Below are positions 17,405 through 22,673 of a stretch of 22,673 nucleotides of DNA, in pieces (positions within the stretch are counted from its first letter, which is position 1; every line of letters starts with the position of its first letter). The notes under the pieces were generated by a model. The model was given only the letters and a program-made list of their open reading frames with translations. It did not search any database and was not told the DNA's origin. Source of the stretch: an uncultured Bacilli bacterium (GTDB taxonomy: Bacteria > Bacillota_I > Bacilli_A > RFN20 > CAG-826). The position numbers and the translations under genes were made by a program. The stretch spans positions 1 to 22,673 of the forward strand of contig CAKPAV010000002.1 of the NCBI GenBank assembly GCA_934133115.1. The letters are read 5' to 3'.

Positions 17405-17433
17405 AACATACTTTAACGTTAAAGTAAATACAA
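17405..17433 (-). promoter_or_regulatory. Predicted promoter of the glycan operon
   Basis: On the minus strand -35 TTGTAT (17433-17428), 17-bp spacer, -10 TATGTT (17410-17405); start expected near 17398, giving a leader of about 46 nt with an AGGGAGGA ribosome site. The spacer is filled by the LacI-type palindrome. Confidence 0.6.
17409..17426. promoter_or_regulatory. LacI-type operator O1, perfect palindrome
   Basis: TACTTTAACGTTAAAGTA is a perfect 18-bp palindrome centred on CG, the standard shape of LacI/GalR operators. It lies in the spacer of the predicted operon promoter and upstream of the divergent LacI-family gene, which is its probable binder. Confidence 0.8.
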
Positions 17434-17442
17434 TTTTAAAAA

Positions 17443-17462
17443 TTACTTCATCGTTAAAGTAA
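17443..17462. promoter_or_regulatory. LacI-type operator O2, imperfect copy
   Basis: TTACTTCATCGTTAAAGTAA has one half identical to O1 (CGTTAAAGTA) and 8 of 10 base pairs symmetrical. Its centre is 35 bp from that of O1, just upstream of the operon -35 and 37 bp before the regulator's -35, so it could affect both directions. Confidence 0.6.
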
Positions 17463-17498
17463 GACAATTTAGTTCGTTTTTCAATATTTTTACGAAAA

Positions 17499-17527
17499 TT
17501 GACAGTTTTTACCAACTATGTTATTAT
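17499..17527 (+). promoter_or_regulatory. Predicted promoter of the LacI-family gene
   Basis: Consensus TTGACA (17499-17504), 17-bp spacer, TATTAT (17522-17527). Start expected near 17534, leaving a leader of about 60 nt before ATG 17595 with GGTGA at 17586-17590. Confidence 0.75.
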
Positions 17528-17594
17528 GAATAAAATGACTATAATATTTTATTAGCAAATTATCCTTTGAATACTAAGTAAAGTTGGTGAAAAA

Positions 17595-18572
17595 ATGCAG
17601 CAAAAAAGAAACATTACATTAAAAGATATTGCCATTCGTGCAGGAATATCTATTAACGCCGTTTCAAGAGCATTAAGAGATTCACAAGATATTTCCGAAC
17701 CAACTAAAGAAAAGGTTCGAAAAATTGCTGCTGAGTTGGGCTATGTTCCTGATAGTGTGGCGCGTAATCTAAAAAACGATAATTCAAAAATTATCGCTCT
17801 TGTTTATAACGATTTTTACAATCCTTATTTTGCTATTTACTGCGAAAAGGTTTTTCATTACATAAAAGAGAAAGGATATAAATGCAATTTAATCTATTCT
17901 GATACTAATCTTATGACAATGAATGATATTGAAAACATTATGATTAACCGCTATTGCGGTGTAATTTCTTTTGTTGAGCCTACAACTGAGGTAGCTCTGT
18001 TTTTCAAAAAAAGAGAAATCCCTTTTTGCTTGGTTGGAATTAATTCTAATGTTGAATATATCGATTGTGTCTATACGGATGATATCAGTGGCGGCAAACA
18101 AGTTGGTGAGTTTTTTGTTAAAGGTAATTTTACTAAAGCATTATATTTAACAAATAGTATTTCTGAAACTAGTTTTCGTAGATTTTTAGGATTTTCCGAA
18201 ATTATTAATGCATCTAATAAGCCTTTTGGTTTTATTCCATACCAATATCAAAAAGATTTTATTCAAATTGCCTATAAAAAAATCATATCTGAAAACATAG
18301 ATTTTGTTTTTTGTTTTTCAGATTCATTAGCTATTGAACTAATTAGTTACTTAAAACAAAAAAGGATTAAAAAGAAAATTAAAATTATTGGATATGATGA
18401 TATTCACGAATTTTATCCTATTTTTAGAAACGTTAATTCTGTTAGAACCGACACTGAACAAATTGTACATTTTGCTTGCAATCTAATTATTGACAAAGTT
18501 ACAAAAGAAAAGAACATTAATGAATACTTTTCACAAATGTTCCCAACTTATCTTCACATTATTAAAGAATAA
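17595..18572 (+). CDS. LacI-family transcriptional regulator of the glycan operon
   Basis: 325-residue cytoplasmic DNA-binding protein. The N-terminal helix-turn-helix covers about 8-27 (LKDIAIRAGISINAVSRALR). The hinge helix is at about 51-60 (PDSVARNLK), with Leu59 the residue expected to intercalate into the central CG step of the operator, which fits the CG-centred palindromes nearby. The rest is a periplasmic-binding-protein-like effector domain: NDFYNPYFA, VYTDDISGGKQVGEFF, FSDSLAIELISYL, IIGYDDI. Length is normal. It is divergent from the operon and separated by 242 bp holding two operator-like sites. The effector is probably a mono- or oligosaccharide released by the encoded enzymes, but the identity is not visible. 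Repression is presumed. Confidence 0.93.
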   Translation: MQQKRNITLKDIAIRAGISINAVSRALRDSQDISEPTKEKVRKIAAELGYVPDSVARNLKNDNSKIIALVYNDFYNPYFAIYCEKVFHYIKEKGYKCNLIYSDTNLMTMNDIENIMINRYCGVISFVEPTTEVALFFKKREIPFCLVGINSNVEYIDCVYTDDISGGKQVGEFFVKGNFTKALYLTNSISETSFRRFLGFSEIINASNKPFGFIPYQYQKDFIQIAYKKIISENIDFVFCFSDSLAIELISYLKQKRIKKKIKIIGYDDIHEFYPIFRNVNSVRTDTEQIVHFACNLIIDKVTKEKNINEYFSQMFPTYLHIIKE

Positions 18573-18631
18573 TGTTTATAATTTTCAAAAATTTTACTAA
18601 TGACACTTAGAATTGTTCATACAATTTTGCA

Positions 18632-18659
18632 TTGTCTTATTGATTTTTATAGTTATTAT
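18632..18659 (+). promoter_or_regulatory. Predicted promoter inside the intergenic region
   Basis: TTGTCT (18632-18637), 16-bp spacer, TATTAT (18654-18659). The 16 bases at 18652-18667 (GTTATTATGAATAAAA) are identical to 17520-17535, which cover the -10 of the LacI gene promoter in the same register. Confidence 0.5.
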
Positions 18660-18665
18660 GAATAA

Positions 18666-18736
18666 AACTGTTATGTCATTGAATTTGACACCGACTATAT
18701 GTCGAAGTGGGAACAATAATGTTGCCCACATTTTTT
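18666..18736 (+). ncRNA. Candidate short structured RNA or leader (three hairpins)
   Basis: From the predicted start near 18666 the transcript would fold as TGTCA/TGACA (18674-18678 with 18686-18690), CGAC/GTCG (18692-18695 with 18701-18704) and the terminator stem, about 70 nt in all. It matches no RNA family that I recognise; M-box and other metal riboswitch cores are not seen. It could equally be only the 3' untranslated end and terminator of the LacI transcript. Confidence 0.35.
18707..18736 (+). terminator. Rho-independent terminator downstream of the LacI gene
   Basis: GTGGGAACA (18707-18715) pairs with TGTT-G-CCCAC (18720-18729) with one bulged G and loop ATAA, followed after one A by T6 (18731-18736). 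Confidence 0.8.
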
Positions 18737-18844
18737 ATATATCTAATTAAATTCATTATTTAATCCTAATATAAACTTTTTCGCTTTTATCTTTAATATG
18801 TCATATTTTTTTATTACATTTTGTGCATCCTTGTTGATCAATTG

Positions 18845-18873
18845 TTGCTTTAAGAGTTGCTTTATGTTAGAAT
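18845..18873 (+). promoter_or_regulatory. Predicted promoter of the CNNM gene pair
   Basis: TTGCTT (18845-18850), 17-bp spacer, extended -10 TGTTAGAAT (hexamer 18868-18873). Start expected near 18880, giving a short leader with AGGAG at 18887-18891 before ATG 18902. Confidence 0.65.
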
Positions 18874-18901
18874 TAATCTATTGTATAGGAGTTGATTTCC
18901 C

Positions 18902-19957
18902 ATGGCTGATGGGCCTTCGTGTAGTATTAGTTTGAGTATGATAATGAGCGGACCTGTTCCCTATATTATCATTATATTATTACTTATATTTGGTAGTTTC
19001 TTTGCTGCAACTGAAACAGCATTTTCTTCTTGTAATAGAATGCGTTTAAGAGTTATGGCTGATGATGGAAACAAAACCGCAAAACTTGCTGTTAAAATAT
19101 CAGAAAGTTTTGATAAATATTTAGTAGCCATATTAATTGGCACTAATATCGTTAGTGTTCTAACATCAATGCTATCAACATACATCTTTATGGAATTTAT
19201 CGCTAATAGTGATACTGCTTCTCTTGTTGCTACTATTGTTACCACTATTATCGTATATATATTTGTTGAATCAATCCCAAAATGTATTGCTCGTGCCAAT
19301 TCAATAAAAATGGTACTTTTTTCAACATATATTTTGCGTTTCTTCTACTTTTTAACTTATCCAATTGGATTAATATTTATTGGACTAGGAAAATTATTTG
19401 ATATAATTTTTAGAGTAAAAGATACTCCTGAAATTTCCGAAGATGACTTTACTAATATCATTGAAGATATTGAAGATAAGGGAATAATTGAGGAAGAAGA
19501 ATCCGATATTATTCAATCCGCAATTGACTTTGGTGAAACAGAAGTTCGTGAAGTATTAACACCAAAAGATAAAATTTTTGCTATTGATTTAGATGGCTTA
19601 ACTCATGAAAAATTAAATAAAATTTTATTAGATACACCTTACACACGTATTCCTGTTTATTATAAAAACATCAATAATGTTATTGGTATATTACATGTTA
19701 AAAAATATTTATCTAGTTATTTACAAAATAAAAAAGTATCTATTCGTTCTACTTTATCTAAACCATATATTGTTAGTAATCAATTTACTATGGATGAGTT
19801 ATTTGAAGGATTTAAAAAACATAAAACCCATATTGCTATTGTTAAAGATAAACAAAAAAATACTATTGGCATGGTGACAATGGAAGACCTTCTTGAAGAA
19901 CTTGTTGGCGATATGGCCGAATTTAATGAACAAGTTAAAAAAGGAGGTAAAAAATAA
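18902..19957 (+). CDS. CNNM/CorC-type membrane protein with CBS pair, short form
   Basis: 351-residue membrane protein of the CNNM (DUF21)-CBS family, several members of which export or handle Mg2+ or other divalent cations. Hydrophobic DUF21 core at about 18-165 (GSFFAATETAFSS, FVESIPK), acidic helix to about 190, then a CBS pair at about 207-335 (VLTPKDKIFAID, TRIPVYYKNINNVIGILHV, TIGMVTMEDLLEELVGDM). The protein stops right after the second CBS and lacks the C-terminal CorC_HlyC domain found in its neighbour. The DEFGGT motif, present in the neighbour, reads DKQKNT here. Its TAA overlaps the next ATG by one base, with AAGGAGG before it, so both are made together. It may be a regulatory or divergent partner; transport activity is uncertain. 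Confidence 0.85.
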   Translation: MADGPSCSISLSMIMSGPVPYIIIILLLIFGSFFAATETAFSSCNRMRLRVMADDGNKTAKLAVKISESFDKYLVAILIGTNIVSVLTSMLSTYIFMEFIANSDTASLVATIVTTIIVYIFVESIPKCIARANSIKMVLFSTYILRFFYFLTYPIGLIFIGLGKLFDIIFRVKDTPEISEDDFTNIIEDIEDKGIIEEEESDIIQSAIDFGETEVREVLTPKDKIFAIDLDGLTHEKLNKILLDTPYTRIPVYYKNINNVIGILHVKKYLSSYLQNKKVSIRSTLSKPYIVSNQFTMDELFEGFKKHKTHIAIVKDKQKNTIGMVTMEDLLEELVGDMAEFNEQVKKGGKK

Positions 19958-21255
19958 TGATTGTATATTATATTTTACTTCTAATTTTAATTGTATTATC
20001 CGCTTTCTTTTCCATGTCTGAGATTGCTCTTAATTCTGTAAATGTTCTTAAACTTAAGAAAGCAAGTGAAAATGGTGATAAATCTGCTAAAAGAGTATTA
20101 AAGATTATTGATCATTTAAATGAAACAGTATATTCCATTTTATTTGGTAATGACTTTGTAAATATTTTCTCTACTTCTCTTGCTACAATTGTCGGTAATG
20201 AAATATTTAAAGGCTTACTAGATGGTCCTAATAGCGGTTATGTCCCTCTTCTTGTTTCTGTCACAATGTTTTTAATTATTCTTACATTTGGTGAAGTATT
20301 ACCTAAAACAATTGGATTGAAGTTTAATTATCAAGTCGCACGTTTTTCTTCTATTCCTTTAACTGTTCTTGTTATTATTTTAAAACCAATCATCTTTGTT
20401 ATTAATTTATTTGTTAGTTTTGTTACTAAACCATTTACAAAGAAAAATAAAGATGAAGAAGTTATGACTGATGATGAATTAATCGAAATTGTGGAACAAA
20501 TTGAAGAAGATGGTGTTATTAACGAAAAACAAGGCGACTTATTAAAATCTGCGATTGATTTCTGTGACACCACTGTTTATGAGATTATGACTCCACGTGT
20601 TGATGTATACGCTCTTGACATTAATGAAAATAATGATGATGTTTATGACAGCAAAGAATTTACAAGATATTCTCGTATTCCCGTCTATGATGAAACTATC
20701 GATAATATCATTGGTATTGTTAAAGTTAAAAAGATTTTAAAGATGAAACTAAAAGGCGAAAAAGTCGATTTAAGAAAGCTAATTGATGAACCAATATATG
20801 TTCCTAAATCAAAACACATTTCATCGTTATTAAAAGAATTTAAAGATACTCATACACATATTGCCGTTATCATCGATGAATTTGGTGGTACGGAAGGTAT
20901 TGTGACCATGGAAGACATCGTCGAGGAATTAGTGGGCGAAATATGGGATGAGACTGATGTCATTGAAGAAGATTATAAACAAAAAAGTCAAAACATTTAT
21001 GAAGTTGATGGTTCAATGAATATTGATGACTTCTGTGACTTAGTGGGTATTGATAAAGATAAAGATGAAATCGATTCTGATTATACTACTGTAAGTGGAT
21101 TCTGTATCGAAAATCTTGAACGATTCGCTAAAGTTGGAGATACTTTCGATTATGAAAATCTTACTATAGAAATCTTAAAAGTTGATGAATTTATAGTTGA
21201 AAAAGTTAAAGTCATTGTTAATAACGATGATGAAGATGAAGACGAAGAAGAATAA
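19957..21255 (+). CDS. CNNM/CorC-type transporter with CBS pair and CorC_HlyC domain
   Basis: 432-residue full-length CNNM family protein. DUF21 transmembrane domain at about 1-160 with SAFFSMSEIALNSV and TFGEVLPKTIG; acidic linker helix; CBS pair at about 208-335 with IMTPRVDVYALD, SRIPVYDETIDNIIGIV, DEFGGTEGIVTMEDIVEELVGEI; then a CorC_HlyC domain at about 340-423 (YEVDGSMNIDDFCDLVGI, TTVSGFCIENLERFAKVGD). The tail is strongly acidic (DDEDEDEEE). The family is annotated as hemolysin C or magnesium/cobalt efflux; experimentally studied members move Mg2+ or Na+/Mg2+. It follows a short-form paralogue with a one-base overlap and is closed by a terminator, forming a two-gene unit. Confidence 0.9.
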   Translation: MIVYYILLLILIVLSAFFSMSEIALNSVNVLKLKKASENGDKSAKRVLKIIDHLNETVYSILFGNDFVNIFSTSLATIVGNEIFKGLLDGPNSGYVPLLVSVTMFLIILTFGEVLPKTIGLKFNYQVARFSSIPLTVLVIILKPIIFVINLFVSFVTKPFTKKNKDEEVMTDDELIEIVEQIEEDGVINEKQGDLLKSAIDFCDTTVYEIMTPRVDVYALDINENNDDVYDSKEFTRYSRIPVYDETIDNIIGIVKVKKILKMKLKGEKVDLRKLIDEPIYVPKSKHISSLLKEFKDTHTHIAVIIDEFGGTEGIVTMEDIVEELVGEIWDETDVIEEDYKQKSQNIYEVDGSMNIDDFCDLVGIDKDKDEIDSDYTTVSGFCIENLERFAKVGDTFDYENLTIEILKVDEFIVEKVKVIVNNDDEDEDEEE

Positions 21256-21263
21256 AATCACTT

Positions 21264-21298
21264 AAGAGCAAAGGCATAAACGCTTTTGCTCTTTTTAT
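21264..21298 (+). terminator. Rho-independent terminator after the CNNM pair
   Basis: AAGAGCAAAGGC (21264-21275) pairs with GCTTTTGCTCTT (21282-21293), one G-U pair, 6-nt loop, followed by TTTAT within a T-rich tail. Confidence 0.85.
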
Positions 21299-21332
21299 CT
21301 AAATTGATATTAAAAATACTGCCTAACTATTT

Positions 21333-21357
21333 TTATAACAAATTCTTTTGTTATAAT
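21333..21357 (+). promoter_or_regulatory. Extended -10 promoter overlapped by an inverted repeat
   Basis: TTATAACAAA (21333-21342) and TTTGTTATAA (21347-21356) form a perfect 10-bp inverted repeat with a 4-bp gap. The right arm overlaps the extended -10 TGTTATAAT (hexamer 21352-21357) of the M20 gene. No good -35 is visible, in keeping with an extended -10. The repeat may be an operator; as RNA it would be a weak hairpin followed by T5. Confidence 0.5.
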
Positions 21358-21378
21358 TTTTATAAGGAGATTAACATT

Positions 21379-22673
21379 ATGAAATATCAAAAATATTTAG
21401 ATTTTGTAAATAAACATAAGCAAGAAATTTATGATGCCGAAGATTTTATTTGGAAACATCCAGAAACTGGATATAACGAATGGGAAACTAGCCATTATTT
21501 AGAGAATGTATTTGAAAAGGCTGGCTATGTTTTAAATAAAGCTGGCGATATTCCTGGATTTTATACTGATATTGATACTGGTAAACCAGGTCCAAAAGTT
21601 ATGATTTTAGCGGAACTTGATGCTTTAGCGGTTCCAAATCATTTTGCCGCTGTTAAGGGTAACGCTCATGCATGTGGACACTGTGCTCAATGTGCCGCAA
21701 TGGTAGGAATTGCTCTTGCTTTAAAAGAACCTGGTGCCTTAGATGGCTTAAGTGGTTCTATTCGTTTAGTTTTAGTTCCTGCCGAAGAAGGAATTCAACT
21801 TGAAAAACGAAACAAATTAAGAAAACAGGGTATTATTCATTTCTTAGGTGGCAAAGATGAATTCTTATATCGCGGATATCTTGATGGTGTAGATTTAGCT
21901 TATATGTTCCATACTGGCACTAATACCGCAACATTACTAGATTTACATGCTGGTTGTAATGGTTGTTTGATGAAAGATGTCACATATTACGGCGTTGGCG
22001 CTCATGCTGGTAGTTGTCCTGATCAAGGTGTTAATGCTTTATATGCTGCAACATTAGGATTAAACGCTATTAATGCTTTACGCGAAACATTTAAAGAAGA
22101 AAATCATATTCGTGTGCATCCTATTATCACTAATGGTGGAGAAGCTGTTAGTATCATTCCTAGCGTTGCAAAGATTTCTACTTTTATTCGTGGTAGATCA
22201 TTAAAAACTATTCAACTTACCAACAAAAAAGTTAATCGTGCTTTAGCTTCTGGTGCTTTAGCTATGGGCGCTACTATGTCAGTTAACGATTATCCTGGAT
22301 TTGCTCCTTTAAATAATTCGGAAAAATTAAGAGAAGTTACTGTTGATGTTATGTCCGAACTTGTTGGAAGAGAAAAAATTAGACTTACTAATAACTGGGG
22401 TAATGGCTCCACTGATATGGGCAATCTAAGTTGTATTATGCCTGTTGTTCACCCTTATATCGCTGGTGCAAAAGGAACAAGTCATGGTGTTGATTTCCAT
22501 ATTGCTGATGTTGATAAAGCTTGTGTATTATCGGCGCAAGGTCAATTATCTATTTTAAGTGCCTTATTAAGTGATAATGCTAAACTTGCTAAAGAAGTTG
22601 TTAGTTCTTATACTCCTCTTTATGCTTCTAAAGAAGAATACTTTAAAGATTGGAGCAGTTATATAAAAGAAGA
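21379..22673 (+). CDS. M20-family metallo-amidohydrolase (AbgB/IAA-hydrolase type), 3' end outside window
   Basis: 431 codons are present and the frame is still open at the window edge. M20 amidohydrolases cleave amide bonds of N-acyl or peptide-like small molecules using two metal ions in the cytoplasm. Putative metal ligands follow the amidohydrolase pattern: Cys99 and His101 in HACGH, Glu136/Glu137 in PAEEG, His178 in MFHTG, and a C-terminal His in GTSHGVDFHIAD. The dimerisation/lid domain lies between GAHAGSCPDQGVNAL and SFIP-like SIIPSVAKISTFIRGRS. After CGH there is Cys where many members have Asp. AAGGAGA sits 8 bp before the ATG at 21379. It appears to be a single unit behind its own promoter. 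The exact substrate (aminobenzoyl-glutamate, N-acyl amino acid or other) is unknown. Confidence 0.87.
   Translation, partial: MKYQKYLDFVNKHKQEIYDAEDFIWKHPETGYNEWETSHYLENVFEKAGYVLNKAGDIPGFYTDIDTGKPGPKVMILAELDALAVPNHFAAVKGNAHACGHCAQCAAMVGIALALKEPGALDGLSGSIRLVLVPAEEGIQLEKRNKLRKQGIIHFLGGKDEFLYRGYLDGVDLAYMFHTGTNTATLLDLHAGCNGCLMKDVTYYGVGAHAGSCPDQGVNALYAATLGLNAINALRETFKEENHIRVHPIITNGGEAVSIIPSVAKISTFIRGRSLKTIQLTNKKVNRALASGALAMGATMSVNDYPGFAPLNNSEKLREVTVDVMSELVGREKIRLTNNWGNGSTDMGNLSCIMPVVHPYIAGAKGTSHGVDFHIADVDKACVLSAQGQLSILSALLSDNAKLAKEVVSSYTPLYASKEEYFKDWSSYIKE

Larger units (their letters stand above)
18573..18901. other. 329-bp intergenic region with two predicted promoters and a hairpin cluster
   Basis: AT-rich stretch between the LacI gene and the first CNNM gene. 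Its left part has no strong terminator directly after the LacI stop, only a weak AATTGT/ACAATT hairpin near 18613. It contains a promoter-like element (18632-18659), three hairpins ending in a terminator (18674-18736), then about 110 bp without visible structure, and the extended -10 promoter of the CNNM operon (18845-18873). No ORF with a ribosome site is seen. Confidence 0.7.

Noticed and set aside
18660..18901. Magnesium (M-box) or other known metal riboswitch before the CNNM genes.
   Set aside because: None of the conserved core segments of these riboswitches is recognisable, and the hairpin cluster ends in a terminator well before the predicted CNNM promoter.
1..22673. Mobile element, prophage or recent horizontal island carrying the operon.
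   Set aside because: No transposase, integrase, tRNA gene, terminal inverted repeats or target-site duplications were seen, and no composition shift is evident by eye.

Overview
The window is AT-rich DNA from a low-GC bacterium of the Bacilli/Mollicutes-type lineages. It uses the standard code: TGA is a true stop in at least two tightly packed genes (ending at 3681 and 12259), so this is not a UGA-Trp mycoplasma. Strong Shine-Dalgarno sites (AGGAGG/GGTGAT type), several Cys-lipidated exported proteins and LacI/CUT1-ABC sugar genes fit a host- or plant-fibre-associated Firmicute, possibly a gut Erysipelotrichales/RF39-type organism. That placement is inference.

Left edge (1-1850): the 3' end of thymidine kinase (+) converges on a LysM-LysM-GH18 peptidoglycan hydrolase of the SleL/YaaH type (-). 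The two genes share one hairpin terminator that contains both stop codons.

Centre (1786-17440, minus strand): an eleven-gene polysaccharide-utilisation operon. Junctions are 15 bp or less or overlap, and it ends at a clear terminator at 1786-1825. In transcription order: two paralogous surface lipoproteins (Ser/Thr linker, Big_2-type Ig repeats, lectin-like C-terminal halves), two paralogous GH43 lipoproteins, a CUT1 sugar-binding lipoprotein, two permeases, an unusually long MsmK/UgpC-type ATPase, a cytoplasmic GH36 alpha-galactosidase, a cytoplasmic GH43 enzyme, and an acetyl-esterase-like (SASA) lipoprotein. The order suggests capture and trimming of an arabinose/xylose- and galactose-decorated, acetylated plant glycan at the surface, import of oligosaccharides, then intracellular hydrolysis. 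The exact glycan cannot be told from sequence.

Control: a divergent LacI-family gene (17595-18572, +) faces the operon. The 242-bp intergenic region holds a perfect 18-bp palindrome exactly in the -35/-10 spacer of the operon promoter, a second imperfect copy 35 bp away, a possible CcpA cre site, and a consensus promoter for the regulator.

Right part (18573-22673, +): a 329-bp intergenic region with a predicted promoter, three consecutive hairpins and a terminator (a candidate small RNA or leader); a tandem pair of CNNM/CorC-type membrane proteins with CBS domains, the first lacking the C-terminal domain; then a 3'-truncated M20-family metallo-amidohydrolase. I saw no tRNA, rRNA, CRISPR, insertion sequence or phage gene.
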